Shown piece by piece: positions 36,331-46,700 of a DNA stretch of 64,000 bases. Made by a program: the position numbers and the translations under genes. The DNA is taken from positions 9,803,062 to 9,867,061 of the forward strand of contig NC_080418.1 of NCBI RefSeq assembly GCF_029873635.1, given 5' to 3'. This DNA comes from Malania oleifera. Lineage: Eukaryota > Streptophyta > Magnoliopsida > Santalales > Ximeniaceae. The notes under the pieces were generated by a model. That model had not been told where the DNA came from. It did no database searches and was given only the letters and a program-made list of their open reading frames with translations. Every line of letters starts with the position of its first letter. Positions within the stretch are counted from its first letter, which is position 1.

Positions 36331-38189
36331 GTTTTCACAAAACATCCATAATAACCATAAACATACTCCATCCAGATCCATGGGTACTGGGGTCAACCTT
36401 GTCATACACCTCTAATACCTAAGCAGCAGAAAACATATATCATATACATATCAAGTCATCCAACCAACACAATACCAGAGTTCTACCAGGTCTGTCACAT
36501 ACATATACACATCCCAAAAAACCAAAAAATGCCCTAGGGTCATAACCCAAAAATTCATCAGACCCTAACATAACGACTTACCCTTCTGACATGATAGGAC
36601 TGCCAACCTCTAATGCTACGGAGCTCTATCCGCTCTTCTATTTGGGTTTCTTGAAATATTTATATAGTTGAGGTGAAATACCTCTTAGTAAGGGAAATAA
36701 ACTAACATTAGTATGTGGCATTATGAGTATTTTCGTGTTATACATGTAATAGTACATAAATCATATTTGGTAAAACTATCTGTATCATATCTGGATAAAA
36801 CATAATTTATCATAACATGGTATAACATACTGAGTTTCTATACATGAAAAACAACTTATATGACTGTACATTGAATAACACTCTGGATGGATAGCTGACT
36901 GGTGTCACGTCTTACCCCCATATGACTAGGTTGTGCGGCTCGAAGGCGGAGCCTAGCAATGGCTAGCCGACCACGTTAGATCAATATAAGTCTGTAAGTA
37001 CGATGAGTTTGCCCCTCTTGGTCCAGACTGCCAGAGGGACGCCTGCACTACCATGAAACCACATCGACTGTCGTTCTCCCATAGTTCCTTACGACATATG
37101 GTAGTACTAACATATACATGATTGTGAACATATAACTACGGTATCGTGCTTCTTGAAAGCCTAAACCAAGTCATCCGAATTCTGATAACATATAGTAGGT
37201 TTCAAATAATGATACATAGCTGTTTCATAATAATATCCTTCATGATAATATTTTCATGAATTTTTGCATATCATATCATGTAAACCACGACCCTTGCACC
37301 GACATATTATATCTTGTAAATCACGGCCCTTTCGCCAGCATAGTAACATGTAAAACCAAGACCCTTACGCCGGCACAATATATCATATAAAACCACGGCC
37401 CTTACGCCGGCATATTTTAATATACATAGTTTTGAAATCCTTATACTGTTTCAATACCATACTTCAAACATAGTTCCTGTATCATTTTCATGGTTTTCTT
37501 GAAAACTAAGAAAAACATGCTTATTTTGGGAAAATCACAATATTATGATATAATACAATTTCATGAAAATTATACTCATGCCACACAAATATGAATAATG
37601 TTTTTAAGCATAAAAAGCTGACCTGAAATCATATTTCTTGATAAATAACATTAGATCCATTTTCTTGTTCAACTACAATATTCCCAAACATTGCACTAAT
37701 ACATACCTAATTTCTGAAAATAAATGTTGTAATATGGTAAATAATTTCATGAAAAATACTGACTTAGTTTATCTCCTTACCTGACTTATTGAAAAGCCCA
37801 CAAATTAACCTATCCTACACTCGTGGTGTTCCTAGTTCAACATCCTAAAATTTACATCTTCCCCAATAAAACTTCAGTATTATTTTTCCTAACATATTCT
37901 TCTTAGTTTAGAAACACCAAAAACCTAATAAGACTTAAAATAATCAACTTACCGAAATTTTGGGATGGTGCCCAAGTTGGCTTAACCAACGATCTACTCC
38001 TGCAGATATGAAGAGAAACTTCTTAGGAGTAGCGTGGCGGCTTCGGATCATCGAACTGGAGAAGAATCGGTCCAAAAACCTAGAGAGAAGGCAGAGGGGG
38101 TCAGAGTTAGAGAGAGAAAGTAAAATTCTGCATGTTTTTCGCAGAAAAAATGAATTCTTAGCCTTATATAAAATGCTTGTCCATGTGGC

Positions 38190-38375
38190 CTCATAGACGA
38201 GCCACATCTCCTCATCGACGAGTCAATGAAGTGAGCTCGTCAATGAACACCTTCTCCTCGTCAACGAGTTTTAGGTCTTAAAAACAGTCTCTTGGTAAGT
38301 TCTCGTCGACGAGACGCATGTTCCCATCGACGAGCCCAAGAACCCTGCTCATCGACAAGCACTTCTCCACTCATC
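38190..38375 (-). repeat. GTCGAC palindrome array in LTR U3 (fourth G1 copy)
   Basis: About eight CTCGTCGACGAG-like motifs lie in under 200 bp, next to the TATA-like box near 38165 (minus). In this copy the flanking letter is mostly G, giving CTCGTCGACGAG rather than TTCGTCGACGAA. Confidence 0.7.
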
Positions 38376-38468
38376 GACGAGAGCCTATTGAAATCCCTTT
38401 TTGAAATTCCTTTTCTCTCATTTATTTTATTATTTAATTACTATAATTCTTCGGGTCCCTACACAGGT

Positions 38469-39236
38469 GAAGCAATTGTAATCATGGCGGCAGAGTCAAA
38501 AATTGGTGCTAAAATTGAAGTAAGTTGGCGTTGGCCTTCATCTTGGAGTAGCAGAGAAAAAGCCTTGTTAATGGTAGGAAGGGGATCCATCATTAATAGT
38601 TGTCCTCGTATAGCTAAAAAACAATCGTTTAATCCCATAAGAAATTGAATAGTTTAGTTGAATTGCTCACGATTGAATATGTTATGTAGTGCTCCACAGG
38701 AACATGATAGTGAACAAGAGTAGTGAGGTGGAGGACGGTAAGACTGAAGCTCATCCGAGAGAGTCTTCAATTGAGTATAGTACTGAGGGATGGATAATTG
38801 CCCTCAAGAAAGGTCTGAAATTGATTTCTTCAACTGATAAACACGTGGTGCACTGCTTCTTGAAAATCGTTGTTACAGATCAAACCATATATCTCTCGCA
38901 TTATTAGAAAAAAGAACACTAGATGCAATGTCCTTAGAAAGTGAATTTATGATCCATGCAAGAACCATTGAACTGCATCGCCCCCACGCGAACCGAAGAG
39001 GATCATTGATAGCAGGTTGTGGAAGAGAACCATCAATGAAAGGAAGCTTGTTCTGGGCATTAAAAGAGGTAATCATCGAACGATTCCATGTATGATAATT
39101 TGTTTTAGTGAGTGTTGTGGTGACGAGCAACACCAGGGCTATCTCCGTGATGCAAAAAATAAAGATTGACAAAGTCATCCACCGTAGATGAATTTAAGGA
39201 AGTGGAAGAAGAAGATGATGAGTTTGTGGAAGCCAT
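38469..39236 (-). pseudogene. Copia gag, second family, broken
   Basis: The minus frame begins with ATG at 39236, followed by a serine-rich start. It contains TTTLTKTNYHTWNRSMITSF, FIDGSLPQPAINDPLRFAW and WIINSLSKDIASSVLFSNNA, the conserved Gag N-terminal block of plant Copia elements. A frame break occurs near 39125 and the gag continues degenerately to about 38690. The rest is cut by the solo LTR 36253-38463 or unrecognised. The upstream primer site and LTR lie at 39299-39776. Confidence 0.85.
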
Positions 39237-39298
39237 GAGATCTTCAAGAAAGCTTCAAGAAGAATAATGCAGAAGGAATGTGGAAGAAATTTAAATCT

Positions 39299-39776
39299 GC
39301 TCTAATACCATGTTGAAATTGCAACAATATGCAAAAATTTTCATTAATACAAAGAAAAAGATTACAAGGGTATATGTATACAATAAAACATAAGTGAACT
39401 TAACAACTCAATAATCAAAGCTTAACAACAACTAACTGAACTGAAGAATAAAATTATAACTGTAAGTTGATAATTTTTCTGTGCAGGTGAATTATTCTGC
39501 TGTTGTTCTGTTATGGGCTGCTGCTGCTATTGCTGTGAGCTACCTACTCTCTCTGCTGTGAAGTGCCGAGGCTGAGAGCTGTGTTGCTGTAACTACTCTC
39601 TACTATGAAATGCTCTCTCTGCTATGAAGTGCTGAATAAGAAGCCGCAGCAAGTATATTGTAATAGATCTCCCTCACGCGACTTAGCCACTCAGCTACTC
39701 AGGTTTCTCCTGATCGGCGCTCTAGCAGAAGCCGGCGCTCACAGCAGCGAGGATCGGCGTAGCCGGTGCTCCAACA
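39299..39776 (-). mobile_element. Copia 5' LTR (short) with primer-binding site
   Basis: The LTR is 39311-39776 (466 bp). On minus it starts TGTTGGAGCACCGG and ends GCAATTTCAACA, followed by the primer site TGGTATTAGAGC (39310-39299). It is the 5' LTR of the minus-strand element whose gag starts at 39236. Its short length separates it from family C1. Confidence 0.8.
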
Positions 39777-40011
39777 AAGGTGTTTTTTTTTTTTAAATAT
39801 TATTTTATATAAAATGTTTAATTTTTTTAAAAAATAAATAAATTATATTGTTTATGATTCATTTATTAAACGGAAGGACTTAAGTTTACATACTAGTGAC
39901 CCGTTAATAAACGAGTCAATCCAAATTCGATCCCGTTTGATGCTAACTGCCCACTCGTTTAATTTGTTTCTATATTAGACACGGACGGACAATATCGGAC
40001 GCGCGCGAACA

Positions 40012-41280
40012 CGATCGAGGAGTTTTTTCCTAATTTATCTTTTTAAAAAAATATATATTAAATAGTACATTTCTTGGAAAAATAATTTCCAGAATAACCC
40101 TGACGTAATCTCGCTACTTGGGGTAGCAAGATTTAAGCACGTGTTATTTCGGGAATTATTTTCCCAAAAAAGATTTTATTTAATATATTTTAAAAAAATA
40201 ATAAATTAAAAAATAAATTCTTTTGCGTAATAAATCGAGAAATAAATTCTTCCCATACTTCATCATTATTCTTATTTGCTCTTTCATAATATATAATGAT
40301 TATAAGATAATTCAAATATTAAGATAATGATTATAAGATAATTAAAATATTAAGATGAATTATAACAATACAAAATTAAAAACAATATATTATTTTAATA
40401 TGAAACTGAATATAAATACAATCTTATTATTAATAAAAAAAAAGTGCCTAGAAAAATCATATTTGGAATTTACTATTTCATTAAATATTATCATTAAAAT
40501 ATATAATATAAATAATATTTTGGTGTAGCTTTTTTATGTGTTTTACTAAAATTAATTGTCATCTATATGTAGTTCAATGATTAGTTTTAACAATAATATC
40601 ACAATTTAGCACATTATCTTATATTATTTGTTCAACATAATTGACAACTATTGATAACTTCATATGAATAATATAATATTTATAAAAATTGCATGTTGTA
40701 TGAAAAATTTTAATAATATTATGAACATGTACATATGATATAAATTTATTTACGATTGAAAAATAATAACTTACTTATAATATATGTAAACAAAAATGTA
40801 ACATGATATATATATTTTTATAATTTTAATAAATATTAATTAAAATTAATTCTATGATTCTCATGGAGAAAAATTATATTGTATATTATATATTTATTAA
40901 ATTTTAAAAACAATGCTAACTATTTTTATCCATGGCTGATTGTTGGGATAATAAATTCTTCTAATAGAATTCTCATAATGACATGTGGCAAATCTCACTA
41001 CCATAAAATAATATATTTTCGGATTTACTACGCAGAAGAATTTATTTATTGATTTATTATTTAAAAAATATATATTAAAAGAATTTATTTTTTTATTTAT
41101 TATGCAAAAAAATTTATTTTTTGATTTATTATTTTTAAAAATATATATGTATTAAATAATATATTTTTTGAGAAAATAATTTTCGAAATTACATATGGAA
41201 ATTAGGTAAGAGAATTATTTTTCCAATATATATATTTAAAAAAAAAAAAAAGGATAAATGGGAAAAAAACTCCACGATCG
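40012..41280. mobile_element. AT-rich element with long terminal inverted repeats
   Basis: 40012 (CGATCGAGGAGTTTTTTCC) and 41280 (CGATCGTGGAGTTTTTTTCC on minus) are inverted matches. The similarity continues inward with gaps for roughly 200 bp, to about 40235 and 41095. The interior is very AT-rich without ORFs. The layout resembles a non-autonomous DNA transposon, Mutator-like or a large MITE. No TSD could be fixed. It lies just upstream of the GC-richer RPB7 5' region. Confidence 0.6.
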
Positions 41281-43137
41281 AGACACGTCTTCCTTAACTC
41301 GAAAAACGCTGCGTTGCTTGCTCTGAAAGGGCAGACGAACAAAATGCGGAGGGCAGAGCTTCGTTGGTAGGGCACTCGCGACCCTTCTCGGCGTACGCCC
41401 AGCCTTCGAACCTCTCTCACGGCATCCTACCCTTCTTTGCCGGACGTCGTAGTGTTTATTGACGACGATCTGGGCTGGTTTAATCGCTGCACGTCTCGTA
41501 GCTTCGTCGATATATCAGCCTTCATTGACCGAAGCCTCTTCTCTACCAGTCTGCCGAAGGGTCGAAGACTTGAGGTCTCTTCTCCCACCAAAGTTAGGCT
41601 CTTTTTAACTCAACGTGAGTCCTCCCGTCCTCCTCCCCTCACTCTTCTCCATCTCGCTTCTTTTTCACCTGTTCTCAGGATATGATTTACCTATTGAAAT
41701 GCCCTAAGCACAAAAAAGTTGGTGTTTCAGTGTTTGAATGGCTAAATACAAAATTGATGTTAATGTTAAGTTGATGAATGGATCATAATTGAGTTTGAAT
41801 GAGTGTCGTTAATGATTATAGTATTCATAATTGAGCATGAACTATGTCTATTTCCTCAATATTTTTCATTTATTAAGAAGGAAAAAATATATCTATTGTG
41901 ACAGCCGTGTCTGCCACTAGCTTTTCCCTCCTAAAACCCTTGCACTTCTGTGCTAGTGCTGGTTGATTGGTACTTTGATGGGGTTTGTTGTTTCAGGTTA
42001 CAACTTTCAAACCCAATCTTTTCCCTTTTGAGCCCTAGCCTCGCGCAGCTCACGGCCTTCGCCTTCCCTCTCCTCCTCTCCGCATCACAGTCACAGCCTT
42101 CATCCTCATCCCTCATTCCTCAAGCCTTACGGATGCTTTCATCTTGCAAGAAGCCTCGGAGACCCAACACTTGACTGCGCCACTAGCTCCTTCCCCAGAA
42201 CGCACTGCACTTCCACAGGTATTGCACTGCCTCCCGCTCTGCTGGTTATTTGGCTTTGAACCTTCCATGAACACATCCTTCCGAGTATGACAGTCATTAT
42301 CATGCTTCTTCACGATCAAGTTCCGCAAACACTAACCTTCTTTGCATTTACCACTGAATCCGAAACTTCAATGTATCTTTGCCAACTCTCCCCATTCAAG
42401 CCTTCTGGATCCTGATGTAAAAACAGAATTGCCCTTGCCAGTCCAATGCAATCCTAGTTCCATGAAACTGCCAATACAGGATTTCACCAAACTTCTTATA
42501 TTGAATGAACTGCTCTAATCTTGAAAAAATTGTGGAAAAGCAATTGCACACCCATCCTGCACCTGACGCTGTGATCCTAATCCACCTGCTCCTATATGTT
42601 GTGCTTTCTCCTCCGATTGAACAAAACACCCTTCCCCAATCTATTCCATACACAGATTGAAAGTCTTCATTTCAATCCACAGATTGGAGAGAATTTTCCT
42701 CCTCTCTAACTTTGATAACATCGATAGAAAAGAAGAGAAAAAACCAAGCAAGACAGTGAACGCAAGAATGAGATAGGCATAGTAATGAATCTTGGAGTTC
42801 CCTTTCTCATGCCTAGTTGGGTTTTTAGCAATAGCATCTTTTTTTAGCAATTGCCAAAGTTTTATCCTCATGAATTTTCTCTGCATTCTTCACTTTTGAC
42901 AAGCAAAAGTTGATTCACTTTACTAAGTTTTATCAATATGAATTTTCTTTAGTTGATCTCATGATGCTTGATAATCAACTGAGACGTGTGTCATTGATGT
43001 TGCATTCTAGTGGGTGAATTTTTGAATGAAGAGGAATCACCAATCGTGTAGAAGTTTTATTTAGTGATCAGTTAACTACAAAAGTGAACTCTTTGTTCTG
43101 TATGGCATAGAGGGAATAAGGAAATCAGTTTCATAAG
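41281..43137 (+). promoter_or_regulatory. Upstream and likely 5' UTR region of RPB7
   Basis: GC content rises sharply at 41285-41690 relative to the AT-rich element before it, with pyrimidine-rich tracts (41625-41680) typical of plant promoters and leaders. An acceptor-like aaatcag directly precedes TTTCATAAG and the ATG at 43138, so a 5'-UTR intron is possible. Frames at 41437-41685 (+) and 42396-42886 (-) match nothing I know. The transcription start cannot be placed. Confidence 0.4.
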
Positions 43138-43726
43138 ATGTTCTTCCACATAGTTTTGGAACGAAACATGCAGCTCCACCCGCGCCACTTTGGTCGGAAT
43201 CTTAAAGAAAAGCTTGTATCCAAGCTTGTCAAAGATGTTGAAGGCACTTGCAGGTTTGTTTCCCTGGAAATTGTAGCTTTCCAACATTTTAATATCTCCC
43301 CTTTAGTTTTTGGGCAGTGGAAGAGCGTCGAATTCCGTTTGTTAAAGGTTGATTGGAGAGACAACTGGGAATTTGTTGTTTTCTCTTACAGTGGTAGACA
43401 TGGGTTTGTGGTGGCAGTAACGGGTATTGAGAATGTTGGCAAAGGGCTGATTCGAGATGGGACAGGGTTCGTGACTTTCCCCATAAAGTACCAGTGCGTT
43501 GTGTTCAGACCATTTAAAGGGGAGATCTTGGAAGCCGTTGTTACCATGGTTAACAAGGTGTATACACGCTTTGTCTTGTTATAAATTAATTCCTTTCTTA
43601 AGAATGATGTGTAATTGATCATTTTTTTGACAATGCGATGAGTTTGTAATCACAATGTAATTCATTGCAGATGGGGTTCTTCGCTGAAGCTGGGCCTGTT
43701 CAAATTTTTGTATCAAACCATGTAAG

Positions 43727-43764
<38 letters not shown>

Positions 43765-46700
43765 ACAGAAAAAGACACTTTTTAACATTTTTCTCACATT
43801 CTTTTGGTAAATAGCATTTTGTTGGATTTATCTTTTAATTCTCTTAAATTTTATTTGTCAGATTGAGCTATGAACTCCCCCTTGCCCCCCTTCTTTTTCA
43901 TCTATTGATGGCTGGCTTTCTCCTTCCCATTCTTTGTTCTCTGTGCCTGCAACCTAATTATAACTTATTATTCATAAAGAGTATATACCTTTCCTTTTCT
44001 TCTCCATTTGGTTGCAAAGAAAATGCAGGAAACAAGAATAGAAATTTAATATTTGAATATTTGACTTTAAGTATTATGGACTAGATGACAATTGAATCTT
44101 CATCAAACAGGGCGATATACAACTGTTTATTTTTATTTTTAAATAGAAAGGGCCATATGTGACTGTTAGAAGTTATATGCGACTGTTAGAAGTTGAAAGG
44201 GACTGTCAAGTTGAGACTTGAGTGGGGTTTATTTTTTTGAGACCCAAATATGAGCCTATTGGGTTTATACTTTTGTTAATCTTATTTTCATTTTCTTGGA
44301 CTTTTGCTTTAGCATTTAATTTTTTTAATATTAAATATCAGAGTAAATTCTGCTGCGGTTATCTAAGTTTTGATGCATCCATGCTAATGAGTACCGTTTA
44401 TAAAAATACAGGAGTTGAGGTTAAATGAGTAGGATTTTTGTCTTTAACGTGAATACAATGAGATGATATAATAGAGGTCATGAATAGGGATATAAGTGAG
44501 TCAAGCATACTTGCAAGCTACTAGGGTTCGACTCAACTGGTATCTACTTGAGTTTGAGTCAAGCTCAAGTTGCTTGAGTAGTTTAATGAGTCAAGTTTGA
44601 GTTTTGTATTGCTACTCGTGAGCTTAATCAAGCCAAATCAAGCTTAATCAAGCCTAATCGAGCTTAATTGAGTTTTTGTAATTTTATTATTATTTTTATT
44701 ATATAAGTCATATAATATATATTTTATACATGTTTTTAATATTATATGTACATTATATTATTTTTTATTGATTTATAATCAAGTTGAGCTTAATGGAGTC
44801 AAGTTCGAGTTTTAAGAACTTGCAGCTAAGTCGAGTTCAAGTTCACAATTTTTACTTAATCAAATTTGAGTCAAGCTTCAACCTAAATATTTCGAGTCAA
44901 GTCGAGTTCGAGTATCCCATTGTGTCGACTCAATTCATCTCGAAATACACCCTTTGTCACGAAGATGAACTCTAAAAAGAGCACAAAATAAACTTCTTGT
45001 TGTACAACAATGCTACCTCTAATGTGCGAATCTATATAATGCTAATTACGGTCCTATAGCTTCACCATTATTAGAGAAAAAAATATTTCTTGGAGAGATG
45101 CATTGTAACTCATGAAATTAATTTTTTAGTAGTGCTTGGAATGTTAGTGCCTGATTCTGCATTAGTTTGTGATTTACCTTCTCATTTTATTATTGTGGAG
45201 GTAAGTTGCACGGCAACAATCAAGCTTTGTGTTGTCTAATATCTAGTCAGTTTTCATAACTTGTCAAATTAATGCCATTATTTTTTGAAAGAATTATTTA
45301 AATGTTGTCGGTGTGAATTTATCTGCTCCTTTTTGCTGTGTGTGTTTTCTAACTTTTAGTTCTCGTGTTTCAGTTGATACCAGATGATATGGAGTTCCAG
45401 TCTGGGGATATGCCAAATTATACAACTTCAGATAATTCAGTAAACTTCAGTTAACTTGTATCACAATGCAAAACATTTCCTATTTTCAGTTGCAAATGCT
45501 GAAATTGAACTGTCTGGCTCCTTTCAGGTTAAGATTCAAAAGGACAGTGAGGTGCGGCTAAAGATAATTGGGACTCGAGTTGATGCTACAGAAATTGTAT
45601 GCCTGGATCTCTATCTTCTCTTTCATATTCAAGTAGCTTTCTGAGTTCCTGGTAGTAGCCATAAGTTGAAGCTTACTGATTTCTTTGAAAAATTTCTGTT
45701 AGATTAAAATTTAGAATTCAAATAATTAACAATTTAGCGTCAGCCTAGATCTTCAATTAAAACACTAAAATAGTTCACTTGTAACAATTATGCTACTGCA
45801 TTTGCTTGTGATCTTGCTCCATCATGTTATAGGACATATATTCTTGCCTAAATAATGAAGAAAATAGCAGTCATGTAGTGTTCTAGTTGAATATAGAGGC
45901 TTCAAATGCCTTGGAGAATTGTCACCGTCTAGGAAATGGCAGAAAACTCTATCTGCGATTCACAATGATTGTCATTTTCTTAGTCCTCTTTTGTTGTTGT
46001 TGTTTTATATTTTATTTTATTGTGTGTTAGATATATATATGTATGTGTGTGTGTGTGTATTTTATAGTTAAGCCTTGGCCTCTTAGGGAATGAGGAAATA
46101 CCCTAGGCTAGAGCTACAAGGATTGCCATTTTTCCTTGGGCCTTTTGGTCTTTTGTAATAGTTCCCCTTGCCCCCCCTAATGCTTTTAGCCTATGGAGAG
46201 CCATTAAGCTGTTACATCCAAAAAGGTCTGGTGTCATATATGAGTGCTTCTCAGACCCGATATGGGAAAAAAATAAAAATGGCAGCATGGGGCACAAAGC
46301 TTCCGTGTATGTGGGGTTGGGGGAACGTGTGGATCACAATAGGTCTATAGTATGCAACCTTACCTTGCATTTTTTTAAGAGGCTATTTTTACACCTCAAA
46401 CCCGTGGCATCTAGGTCACAAGGAGGTGCAACATTTGGTGTTGATTACCTCCCACCTCCCCTTCACCTTTAATGGGATAAGTAGGATGGGTAATATGATA
46501 TGATATCATACGCTTCTTCGTATCATGTTTGTGTGCCATATGTGAAAAGGATAACGTATCCCCATCCCACTCCTTATCCCATATAAAATGGAATAAATTG
46601 TTATTTTGTGTTGCACCAGACACATAATAGGATTGCATGCGGCTACCATGCAAAATGAACATGTTATAAAACCGTCATCAGTTATCCCCTCTAAAGCAGT

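Larger units (their letters stand above)
36253..38463 (-). mobile_element. Solo LTR, Gypsy-type family G1
   Basis: The 2211-bp LTR has ends TGTAACAACCTG and GGTCCCTACA. Flanks are CTGGT (36248-36252) and CAGGT (38464-38468), a TSD with one mismatch. Blocks are shared with 30058-32250 throughout. On minus, a TATATAAGG box lies near 38165, with a GTCGAC array upstream (38190-38375). The left part has a (TA)n run. Confidence 0.85.

Noticed and set aside
38292-38648. 118-codon + ORF
   Set aside because: It crosses the LTR boundary at 38463 and overlaps Copia gag relics on the other strand.
42396-42886. Protein-coding gene on minus upstream of RPB7
   Set aside because: Two adjacent frames look mildly protein-like (one with a hydrophobic run), but no family is recognisable and they overlap the likely RPB7 leader.
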